Of a stretch of DNA of 15,688 nt, positions 7,970 through 14,184 are shown piece after piece. The DNA is from Solobacterium sp. (lineage in GTDB: Bacteria; Bacillota_I; Bacilli_A; Erysipelotrichales; Erysipelotrichaceae), in assembly GCA_017543005.1 (NCBI GenBank), contig JAFWEA010000327.1, positions 1 to 15,688 on the forward strand. Reading direction: 5' to 3'. A model generated the notes under the pieces. The model saw only the letters and a list, made by a program, of their open reading frames with translations, searched no databases and had not been told where the DNA came from. The position numbers and the translations under genes are program-made. Within the stretch, counting starts at the first letter, position 1; every line of letters starts with the position of its first letter.

Positions 7970-8767
7970 ATGTTTGATCTTTATGCAATCGGCACGCTGC
8001 TGACAGCGGCCTGCAGCAAAATTGTTCTGGCGATTCTGGTCTACATCATCGGCAAAGCAGTCATCAACAAGATTCTCGGTATCATCGGAAAGTCTCAGCT
8101 GACCGCCAAGATGGACGCAACCGGACGTTCCTTCGCGCTGAATCTGGTGCGGACACTGCTGTATGTTGTCCTGATCATTTCCGTCATCAGTGTGCTCGGC
8201 GTACCGATGGCCTCCGTCATTACGGTTCTTGCGACTGCCGGCGTCACCGTCGGCATGGCCCTGCAGGGTTCCCTGAGCAACCTGGCCGGCGGCATCATGC
8301 TGGTGCTGTTCAGACCGTTCAAGGTCGGTGACTATGTCTCGGCCGGCGGCGGGGAAGGCACCGTCAAGGATATCAACCTGTTCTATACGGTCCTCAATAC
8401 CGTTGACAACAAGACCATCACCATCCCGAACGGCACCCTGATGGGCGCGAATGTGACCAACTTCTCCAGCGCCGATACCAGACGGGTGGATCTCGGTTTC
8501 TCGTGCGCCAAGGGCGAAGATATCGACCTGGTGCAGAAGTGCATGCTGGATGTCATGAATGCCGATGACCGGGTGCTCAAGGATCCGGCTCCGTTTGCCA
8601 GACTGTCCGGCGGTACGGACAAGTCCATGGACTTCACGGTCCGCGCCTGGGTCAACAGTGCTGACTACTGGGATGTCTATTTTGCCCTGACGGAAAATAT
8701 CACCAAGGCCCTTGGCGCAGCCGGCATACAGGCTCCGGCAGCCCGGGTTATCACCGAATCGAAGTAA
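7970..8767 (+). CDS. mscS: Small-conductance mechanosensitive channel, MscS family
   Basis: Membrane channel that opens under tension and releases solutes during hypo-osmotic shock. The 265 residues are close to the 286 of E. coli MscS. Three hydrophobic segments are visible: about 7-33, 48-72 and 74-105. The third is the Gly/Ala-rich pore helix, read as ATAGVTVGMALQGSLSNLAG, followed by the family hallmark LFRPFKVGDYV. The beta domain (VKDINLFYTVLNTVDNKTI and IPNGTLMGANVTNFS) and the C-terminal alpha/beta domain follow. It has its own extended -10 promoter and a strong terminator after the stop. It is convergent with the next gene. Confidence 0.95.
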   Translation: MFDLYAIGTLLTAACSKIVLAILVYIIGKAVINKILGIIGKSQLTAKMDATGRSFALNLVRTLLYVVLIISVISVLGVPMASVITVLATAGVTVGMALQGSLSNLAGGIMLVLFRPFKVGDYVSAGGGEGTVKDINLFYTVLNTVDNKTITIPNGTLMGANVTNFSSADTRRVDLGFSCAKGEDIDLVQKCMLDVMNADDRVLKDPAPFARLSGGTDKSMDFTVRAWVNSADYWDVYFALTENITKALGAAGIQAPAARVITESK

Positions 8768-8773
8768 ACATGC

Positions 8774-8802
8774 AAAAACCGCTGTTGACAGCGGTTTTTT
8801 TT
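8774..8802. terminator. Bidirectional intrinsic terminator between mscS and the 8801-9808 gene
   Basis: An 11-bp stem pairs 8774-8784 (AAAAACCGCTG) with 8789-8799 (CAGCGGTTTTT) around the loop TTGA. Eight T follow on the plus strand and five on the minus strand, so it can stop both convergent transcripts. Confidence 0.9.
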
Positions 8803-9808
8803 AACTGAGCAGGGAGGAATGACGGCTTTCGAAATACTCGTACAAGCCCTGGAAAGCCGCCTCGGCACCGGGCAGGTCATCAGACTGTTCCACCCGGATG
8901 CCCAGGGGCTCGCAGAGACTGTCGATCATGGCCGCAAACAGATCACCGCGCACCCGGATTACGGCCGGGATGCCGTGCTTCTGCATGGCCGTGATCAGAC
9001 CCTCAATGAGCAGCTGGCCGGGATTCAGATCCGGTTCGCCTAATTCCATGTTCATCAGATAGCCGCTTTCCTGTTCGACGGCTACGAAGGCCAGCGGCCG
9101 GATCGGCCGGTCATAGCCGGGATGCTCCACCGGCATGGGCATATAGCGCAGGTCCGCTTCCACGGTCTGTTCGGTTTCCTCGCAGCCTTTCATGGCTTCC
9201 AGCACCTGATTTCGGTCGATCTGCAGCAGGTTGGTGCCGAAATCTTTCAGCGGCAGCACCGTTACCCGGCCGGTATCATTCTGCGGATCGTACAGGAACA
9301 TCTGATCGGTGCCGAAGACCGGTTTGTCAGCCGCCAGCCAGCAGTTCCAGGCAGCGGCGAATTCGGGCAGGATGATGGCCATCCGGGCTGTTTCCTCTTC
9401 GTTCAGCAGCCAGGGGTGCAGGCCGGTCCGCAGAGAGATGAAGGCCGGCAGGGAGTCTTCTGTGTTATAACCGGCTTCCTGATATGTCTTCAGCATCTCC
9501 GGTGACAGTCCATCCGGCTGGCCGTACATCAGGGCCAGGCAGTTCTGCCGGCGCATGACATAATCATAGGTAAGCCCGAGATCAGCCCTGGCCAGCAGCA
9601 TCATGTAATCCTGCAGCTGCCGCAGGCCTTCATAGAAGACCAGGCCGCAGTCGCCGCTCTGCAGACCGATGATATTGACAAAGACATTGTCCAGCGGATT
9701 GTCCCGCTTCAGCGTAAACAGCTGCTGGCCGCCGACGTTGAGCCACGGGGCCAGGCTGCGGACCTGCCGTTCGGCGGTCATGATGGCTTTCAGGGTTTGT
9801 TCATTCAT
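8801..9808 (-). CDS. Unrecognised 335-residue soluble protein
   Basis: I do not recognise this protein securely. The frame could extend to an ATG at 9841, but AAGAAGG just upstream of the ATG at 9806-9808 favours the shorter form, starting MNEQTLKAIMTAERQ. It has no signal peptide, membrane segment, Cys cluster or nucleotide motif. It is acidic and reads as a mixed alpha/beta protein: an N-terminal part with NVFVNIIGLQSGDCGLVFYEG, a middle part rich in Leu and Trp (about 110-165), and a C-terminal part with LLIEGLITAMQKHGIPAVIRVRGD that looks like a second alpha/beta domain. The two halves recall domains of unknown function seen in soluble Bacillota proteins, but I cannot name one with confidence. 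It stands alone, convergent with mscS. Confidence 0.8.
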   Translation of the reverse strand: MNEQTLKAIMTAERQVRSLAPWLNVGGQQLFTLKRDNPLDNVFVNIIGLQSGDCGLVFYEGLRQLQDYMMLLARADLGLTYDYVMRRQNCLALMYGQPDGLSPEMLKTYQEAGYNTEDSLPAFISLRTGLHPWLLNEEETARMAIILPEFAAAWNCWLAADKPVFGTDQMFLYDPQNDTGRVTVLPLKDFGTNLLQIDRNQVLEAMKGCEETEQTVEADLRYMPMPVEHPGYDRPIRPLAFVAVEQESGYLMNMELGEPDLNPGQLLIEGLITAMQKHGIPAVIRVRGDLFAAMIDSLCEPLGIRVEQSDDLPGAEAAFQGLYEYFESRHSSLLS

Positions 9809-9858
9809 GCGCTTACCTTCTTTCGCCCATAATCGTATCACAGTCCCGTGAACTTACG

Positions 9859-9882
9859 CACTGTACAGAAAACGCGACAGTG
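9859..9882. repeat. Short inverted repeat in the divergent intergenic region
   Basis: CACTGT (9859-9864) and ACAGTG (9877-9882) form a perfect 6-base dyad with a 12-base spacer between the divergent genes starting at 9808 and 9927. It could be a repressor site controlling either side. Six-base dyads arise by chance often, so support is weak. The 118-base gap holds no convincing -35/-10 pair by eye. Confidence 0.25.
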
Positions 9883-9926
9883 ATTCCGGCGCTCAGGGCT
9901 AGCATAGATCCCGGAGGTAATGAGTT

Positions 9927-10094
9927 ATGGAATACAGCAGTTTGGACAGTCTGACCGCCGAGAAGTGTGTGGCAATGATGGCCTGGATTCTGCATCATCC
10001 CGGCGGGCAGCCGGAGATGACGGATGAAGAGGACCGGGCAGCCTTCAGGGAAATCCGGCAGGTGCTTGCGGCCATGGAGGCAGCGCATGACTGA
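9927..10094 (+). CDS. Unrecognised small protein, 55 residues, first of a mini-operon
   Basis: The frame opens with MEYSSLDSLTAEKC and closes at TGA 10092-10094. GGAGG at 9913-9917 lies nine bases before the ATG. The protein looks mostly helical, with an Ala/Met-rich first helix (VAMMAWILHHPGG) and an acidic C-terminal helix (DEEDRAAFREIRQVLAAM). I know no function for it. The case for a real gene is the strong ribosome site plus the tight chain of overlaps with the next two genes: its last eight bases overlap the start of the second gene. Confidence 0.65.
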   Translation: MEYSSLDSLTAEKCVAMMAWILHHPGGQPEMTDEEDRAAFREIRQVLAAMEAAHD

Positions 10095-10314
10095 GACCCG
10101 GACGGAACGGATGATCGTCCGCCGCTACCTGGAGAATGAACCCGGGCTCGATGCGGCTCAGCGGGAAAGAATCGCCGCCTGCTATCTCGACCATCAAAGT
10201 GCTGAAGAGGCTGCCGGCGCGGCCCATCTTTCCCCGCTGACCACCCGGATGATCTATTACCGGCTGGCGATGGCCCTGGTGCACAGCGCCCTGACAGGGG
10301 TGATGTCGGCATGA
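10087..10314 (+). CDS. Small helical protein with sigma-region-4-like HTH appearance, 75 residues
   Basis: ATG 10087 is preceded by GGAGG (10076-10080) at six bases, better placed than the in-frame ATG at 10024. The sequence starts MTETRTERMIVRRYLENE and includes QRERIAACYLDHQSAEEAAG followed by HLSPLTTRMIYYRLAMAL. That pattern, a helix, then SAEEAA, a turn, and an S-x-x-T-x-R-x-x-Y-R helix, looks like the helix-turn-helix of sigma region 4 and of small phage regulators. DNA binding is inference, and I cannot name a family. Its stop overlaps the next ATG as ATGA, so translation is probably coupled. Confidence 0.7.
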   Translation: MTETRTERMIVRRYLENEPGLDAAQRERIAACYLDHQSAEEAAGAAHLSPLTTRMIYYRLAMALVHSALTGVMSA

Positions 10315-10520
10315 CGGAGCGGGGGTTTGAGATACCGGCAGTACGGCCGGACAGCCGGCCCGGCTATGCCGTGTACAACCGCCAGAACCGCCGGGCATCC
10401 GAAGTGTTCGCTGACCGGCAGGCCGCCGAGTACCATGTGTACATGCTGAACCGGATCTGCCAGGCGGAAATCTACGAAATTCAGCCGTGCCGCATCATCC
10501 CGGCCGGCAGGAGGGAGTGA
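10311..10520 (+). CDS. Unrecognised small basic protein, 69 residues, last of the mini-operon
   Basis: Starts within the ATGA overlap at 10311 and ends at TGA 10518-10520, inside the loop of a terminator. The central part, YAVYNRQNRRASEVF then DRQAAEYHVYMLNRI, reads like a small alpha/beta domain of the type found in phage or plasmid accessory proteins (strand, Arg-rich turn, strand, helix, strand EIYEIQPCRI). The protein is rich in Arg and ends AGRRE. Function unknown. Co-expression with the two genes before it is strongly implied by the overlaps and shared terminator. Confidence 0.7.
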   Translation: MTERGFEIPAVRPDSRPGYAVYNRQNRRASEVFADRQAAEYHVYMLNRICQAEIYEIQPCRIIPAGRRE

Positions 10521-10531
10521 TCCCTCTTTTT
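10511..10531 (+). terminator. Intrinsic terminator overlapping the end of the mini-operon
   Basis: GAGGGA (10511-10516) pairs with TCCCTC (10521-10526) around a GTGA loop, followed by five T (10527-10531). The stop codon TGA of the last small gene (10518-10520) lies in the loop, so a ribosome ending translation would cover the stem. Confidence 0.75.
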
Positions 10532-10533
10532 CG

Positions 10534-10542
10534 TGTTAAGAT
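10534..10542 (+). promoter_or_regulatory. Weak extended -10 promoter for the flavoprotein operon
   Basis: TGTTAAGAT is a TG-n extended -10 with four of six matches to TATAAT, placed right after the terminator. No clear -35 is visible. Predicted transcription start near 10549 would leave the ATG at 10543 outside the message and supports the start at 10564. Confidence 0.4.
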
Positions 10543-10563
10543 ATGTCTGAATGGAGAAAGCCT

Positions 10564-12513
10564 ATGTTTGAAACCCGATATCCGCATCTTTTTGCGCCGC
10601 TGACCATAGGCGGTGTTACGTTCAAGAACCGTATCTGGGCGGCCCCGGCCGGGGTTCATCTGTTGATGGATTACTATGACGATGCCCCGAATGACCGGGT
10701 GGTTGCCTACTATGCCGAAAAGGCGAAGGGCGGTTCGGCCGTGATCACCTATTCGGCCATGAATATGGATCACTACCTGCCCCGGGCCGCCGAGCACGCC
10801 AATGAAGATATTTTCCGTCCGGAGACACACCGCCAGTGGCAGCGACTGACCAACGCCATTCATTTTTACGACGCCAAAGCTTCACTGGAGCTGCTGGCGT
10901 TCGGCTGTCATTTCCCGGATGAGGAGGGAAACCTGCATGCCTATTCCGTCAATGGCGATGAAGGCACGGAAATGATGGATGAAGCGGTCATGCGGCGGCT
11001 GGCTGACGAATATGCCCTGGCAGCAGAAAATGCCCTGAAATGCGGCTTTGACATGATCCTGATCCATGGCGGTCACGGTCTGCTCCTGTCGCAGATCCTT
11101 TCTCCGAAGTACAATACCCGGACTGATGAATTCGGCGGCAGTCTGGTGAACCGGATGAAACTGCCGCTGATGGTGCTGAAGGCCATCCGGCAGCGGGTCG
11201 GGCGGAAACTGCTCATTGAATACCGGATTTCCGGCGATGAACTGGCCGGGCCGGAAGGCTTTACGATCAAGGACTGCATCGATGTGCTGGAAGTCCTGCA
11301 GGACTATATCGATATTGCCCATGTATCGGCGGGTTCCTTCTTCAACAATACGGAACATATTACCCATCCGACCGGATTCCTGCCGGCCGGCTGCAACTCT
11401 TATCTGGCCGCCCGGGTCAAGGCCAGCGGGCGCATTCATATCCCGGTGCTGACCCTGGGCGCGTTCCAGGAGCCGGCCCTGATGGAAAAGATCCTGGCGG
11501 AAGGGCAGGCCGATATCGTTGCCATGGCCCGCGGCACGATCGCCGATGCCTCCCTGGTCAATAAAGCCAGGGACGGGCGTGAGGATGAGATCATCCCGTG
11601 CATCCGCTGCCTGCACTGTCTGGATTATGAGCGCTTCAATGAGCTCTCCTGCAGTGTCAATCCGGAACTGGGCCGTGAATGGCTTCTGCCGCGGCTGAAG
11701 CAGCCGGTCACGAAGAAGAAACGGGTTGTGGTCATCGGCGGCGGCCCCGGCGGGATGCAGGCGGCCATCACGGCCGCGAACCGCGGTCATGAAGTGATCC
11801 TGCTGGAGAAAAAGGACCGGCTCGGCGGCAAAATCATCTTTGCCCGCCAGGCCCCGTTCAAGCATGATCTCGACCGTTTCCTGAGCTGGCAGATCCGCAC
11901 GCTGGAGCGCTCCGGCGTCGAGGTCCGGCTGAATACGGCCGCCACCCCGGAACTGGTGGAACAGCTGCAGCCCGATGCCATCATTGCGGCGCTGGGGGCA
12001 GTATCTGCCCGGCCGCAGATTGACGGCATCAATTCACCGGGGGTCATGACGGCCATTGAAGTATATGAAAAAGCCGCGAAGGGGCAGCTGCAGGATGAAT
12101 CGTTTGTGATTCTCGGCGGCGGCCTTGTCGGGTGTGAAACCGCGGTTTATCTTTCCGAAACCCTGGAAAAGACCGTAACAATTATTGAAATGAAGCCGGA
12201 ACTGGCCAGTGAGGAATTCAGCATTCCGCGGACGGCCCTCATCCAGCATCTGGATCAGACGGTAACCTGCCTGACTTCCAGCCGCTGCACCGGCATTGAA
12301 ACCCACCGGGTGACATATATCGATGAAAACGGCCGGGAGATGGAAGCGGCGGCGGACCGGGTCATCCTGGCCCTGGGCATGCAGGCCGATGCCGATACGG
12401 CCGAACAGTTCCGGGGCATCGCCCGGGAGTTTGTCCGGATCGGTGACTGTGCGGCCCCGGGAACGGTCAGAACGGCCGTCCGGAGCGGCTATGATGCTGC
12501 CCTGACACTGTAG
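10564..12513 (+). CDS. NADH:flavin oxidoreductase / 2-enoate reductase family Fe-S flavoprotein
   Basis: Multi-domain reductase of the 2,4-dienoyl-CoA reductase / enoate reductase type, which reduces activated C=C bonds with FMN, a 4Fe-4S cluster and FAD/NAD(P)H. Domains: an old-yellow-enzyme TIM barrel (1-340) with IHGGHGLLLSQILSP (167-181) and NTRTDEFGGSLVNR; a cluster motif with Cys346, 349, 352 and 363; an FAD Rossmann motif GGGPGG (392-397); an NAD(P) motif GGGLVG (518-523); and the closing GDCAAPG segment. Its 649 residues suit the family. GGAGAAAG (10553-10560) places the start at ATG 10564 instead of 10543. The third Cys is spaced by two residues rather than the usual three. Substrate unknown: enoates, dienoyl-CoA, steroid or bile acid intermediates are possible. 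Confidence 0.93.
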   Translation: MFETRYPHLFAPLTIGGVTFKNRIWAAPAGVHLLMDYYDDAPNDRVVAYYAEKAKGGSAVITYSAMNMDHYLPRAAEHANEDIFRPETHRQWQRLTNAIHFYDAKASLELLAFGCHFPDEEGNLHAYSVNGDEGTEMMDEAVMRRLADEYALAAENALKCGFDMILIHGGHGLLLSQILSPKYNTRTDEFGGSLVNRMKLPLMVLKAIRQRVGRKLLIEYRISGDELAGPEGFTIKDCIDVLEVLQDYIDIAHVSAGSFFNNTEHITHPTGFLPAGCNSYLAARVKASGRIHIPVLTLGAFQEPALMEKILAEGQADIVAMARGTIADASLVNKARDGREDEIIPCIRCLHCLDYERFNELSCSVNPELGREWLLPRLKQPVTKKKRVVVIGGGPGGMQAAITAANRGHEVILLEKKDRLGGKIIFARQAPFKHDLDRFLSWQIRTLERSGVEVRLNTAATPELVEQLQPDAIIAALGAVSARPQIDGINSPGVMTAIEVYEKAAKGQLQDESFVILGGGLVGCETAVYLSETLEKTVTIIEMKPELASEEFSIPRTALIQHLDQTVTCLTSSRCTGIETHRVTYIDENGREMEAAADRVILALGMQADADTAEQFRGIAREFVRIGDCAAPGTVRTAVRSGYDAALTL

Positions 12514-12525
12514 AAAGGATAGGTT

Positions 12526-13221
12526 ATGGACATCAGAATTCTGCATATGACCGAAGGCGCGAAACAGGCGGAAGGAACCGCTGTCATCATCGATGTCTTC
12601 CGGGCCTTCACCTGGGAAGCTGTTATGTTTGAGCGCGGGGCGAAAGTGATCTATCCGACGGCGTCCATCGAGGAATCATGGCGTCTGAAGGAAGAATTCC
12701 CGGATGCGGTGATTGCCGGCGAGCGCAACGGAGTTAAAGTGGAAGGCTTCGACTTCGGCAATGCGCCCAGTGAACTGGAAACGCTGGACATGACGGGCCG
12801 CACCGTGATCCATACCACCAGTGCCGGCACGCAGGGTATTATTCTGGCTGCCAACGCCGATGAAATCCTGACCGGGGCTTTGATCAACGCGGCTGCGACG
12901 GCGGCCTATATCCGGAAGAAAAACCCGGCAGTCATCTCCCTGGTGGCCATGGGCTGGAAAGGGGAACGGGACAGCGAAGAAGACGTGCTGTGTGCCGAAT
13001 ACCTCAAATCCCTATTGGAGGGCAGGCCCATGCCGGATATTAATGAACTGGCGCAGAATCTGCGCTATACGGAAGGAAAGAAATTCTTCGATCCGGCCCA
13101 GCAGGCGGTTTTCCCGCGGGCCGACTTCGATTCATGCACGGCGGTTGACCGCTGTCACTTTGCGGTCATTGTGGACCGGATCAACGGCCGGCTGACGGCC
13201 CGAAAGCAGGTGATGGAATGA
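12526..13221 (+). CDS. comB: 2-phosphosulfolactate phosphatase family protein (ComB-like)
   Basis: Resembles ComB, the Mg-dependent phosphatase that makes sulfolactate from 2-phosphosulfolactate in methanogens and sulfonate-producing bacteria. The 231-residue protein has the family landmarks IIDVFRAFT (21-29, Asp23), AGERNGVKVEGFDFGNAP (about 65-82), a TTSAGTQGI segment, and near the C-terminus DFDSCTAVDRC. No ComA or ComC partner is adjacent, and coenzyme M is not expected here, so the true substrate in this organism is open. AAAGGATAGG lies before the ATG, 12 bases after the flavoprotein stop. Its end overlaps the HAD gene as ATGA. The family call is firm, the exact reaction is not. Confidence 0.87.
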   Translation: MDIRILHMTEGAKQAEGTAVIIDVFRAFTWEAVMFERGAKVIYPTASIEESWRLKEEFPDAVIAGERNGVKVEGFDFGNAPSELETLDMTGRTVIHTTSAGTQGIILAANADEILTGALINAAATAAYIRKKNPAVISLVAMGWKGERDSEEDVLCAEYLKSLLEGRPMPDINELAQNLRYTEGKKFFDPAQQAVFPRADFDSCTAVDRCHFAVIVDRINGRLTARKQVME

Positions 13222-13994
13222 AAAAGAAATACTTCTTCTTTGATATCGACGGCACCCTGACGGACAGTTCCCGCAACATCACCCCGTCAGCCAGAGACAC
13301 GGTGCTCAAGCTGCAGCAGAACGGCCATTTTGTGGCGGTCGCCACCGGCCGGGCCCATTACCGGACCGTGGATCTGACGGAAGGTGTCGGCATCCGCAAT
13401 ATGGTCTGCAACGGCGGGGCCTGCATTGCGATCGACGATGAAATCGTGCTGAACACACCGCTGGACCGGGACCGGTGCATCGATATCATTGCCCATGCGG
13501 AAGCGGAAGGAATCGGCTGGCTGGTTACCCTGGATGACACGGATTCCTGCTATCTGCCTGATTACAAATTCCTGGAACAGGGCGGCCGGCGCAACGAAGC
13601 CACCACCTATAAGATTGTCCCGGGGCTGGACTACCGGAACCTGACCGATATCGGCAAGGTTTATCTGGCTGTCCATGCCGATCAGGAACATCTGTATCCC
13701 TGGATTCACCAGCTGCCGTATCTGCGCTTCAATCCGCGCCAAATTGTCTTTGAACAGGACCAGAAAAAGGACGGCATCATCCATATGATGAACCTGCTCA
13801 ATGCCCCGCTGGAAGACATCGTGGTCTTCGGCGACGGCAAGAATGACGTGACCATGTTCGATGACCGCTGGATGACCATCGCCATGGGAAACGGCAGCGA
13901 AGAACTGAAGAAAAAGGCCAAATATGTCACCACCGCAAACGTCGATGACGGCATTCGGAATGCCTGTCTGCACTTCGGATGGATCACCGATTAG
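13218..13994 (+). CDS. Cof-type HAD hydrolase
   Basis: Haloacid-dehalogenase superfamily phosphatase with a C2-type cap, as in the Cof/YidA group that removes phosphate from sugar phosphates, FMN, PLP or similar metabolites. Motif I is FDIDGTLTD (nucleophile Asp9, acid Asp11), motif II the VATGRAHY segment, motif III Lys183 or Lys184 in DQKKDGI, and motif IV GDGKNDVTMF (205-214). The 258 residues are a normal length. It is the last gene of the flavoprotein-comB-HAD operon, its ATG overlapping the comB stop. No clear terminator follows. Substrate not predictable. Confidence 0.93.
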   Translation: MKKKYFFFDIDGTLTDSSRNITPSARDTVLKLQQNGHFVAVATGRAHYRTVDLTEGVGIRNMVCNGGACIAIDDEIVLNTPLDRDRCIDIIAHAEAEGIGWLVTLDDTDSCYLPDYKFLEQGGRRNEATTYKIVPGLDYRNLTDIGKVYLAVHADQEHLYPWIHQLPYLRFNPRQIVFEQDQKKDGIIHMMNLLNAPLEDIVVFGDGKNDVTMFDDRWMTIAMGNGSEELKKKAKYVTTANVDDGIRNACLHFGWITD

Positions 13995-14044
13995 ACACAT
14001 CATCTTTTTATGTAAGTAAATGAATGACAAGAAAGTGAAAATTG

Positions 14045-14073
14045 TTGATTTTCAAACATCTCATTGATATGAT
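14045..14073 (+). promoter_or_regulatory. Sigma-A-type promoter for the PLP enzyme gene
   Basis: TTGATT (14045-14050) and TATGAT (14068-14073) are separated by 17 bases, and TG at 14065-14066 makes an extended -10. Predicted transcription start near 14080. This is the strongest promoter in the plus direction in the window and fits the biased codon use of the gene it serves. Confidence 0.75.
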
Positions 14074-14080
14074 TTTCTCA

Positions 14081-14094
14081 GGTAAGCGTTTACA
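14081..14094. promoter_or_regulatory. CcpA-type cre site at the transcription start
   Basis: Read on the minus strand this is TGTAAACGCTTACC, which matches 13 of 14 positions of the cre consensus TGWAARCGYTWNCW. It begins about one base after the predicted transcription start, a position from which CcpA usually represses. It predicts that the PLP enzyme is turned down when a preferred sugar is present. Confidence 0.65.
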
Positions 14095-14106
14095 ATTTCG
14101 GGGGAA

Positions 14107-14160
14107 CCGGTGGATTCGAATCCCTCCCGGATTGGAAACGCCGTCACATATTCAGGTGAC
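14107..14160 (+). other. Palindrome and hairpins in the 5' leader of the PLP enzyme gene
   Basis: The leader of about 104 bases contains the perfect 12-base palindrome GGATTCGAATCC (14112-14123), flanked by CCGG at 14107-14110 and 14127-14130, which would extend the hairpin. A second, weaker hairpin pairs GTCAC with GTGAC (about 14143-14160). No T run follows, so it is not a terminator. It does not match a riboswitch class I know. Confidence 0.35.
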
Positions 14161-14184
14161 ATCGAAGAAGGGAGAATGATTGCT

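Noticed and set aside
10882..11865. Minus-strand open frame of 327 codons
   Set aside because: Antisense to the flavoprotein gene, no motif and no start signal.
14098..14130. T-box or tRNA fragment
   Set aside because: GGGGGAACCGG resembles part of a T-box and GGATTCGAATCC a T-arm, but there is no specifier stem, no competing terminator, no acceptor or anticodon arm, and the leader is too short for a standard T-box.
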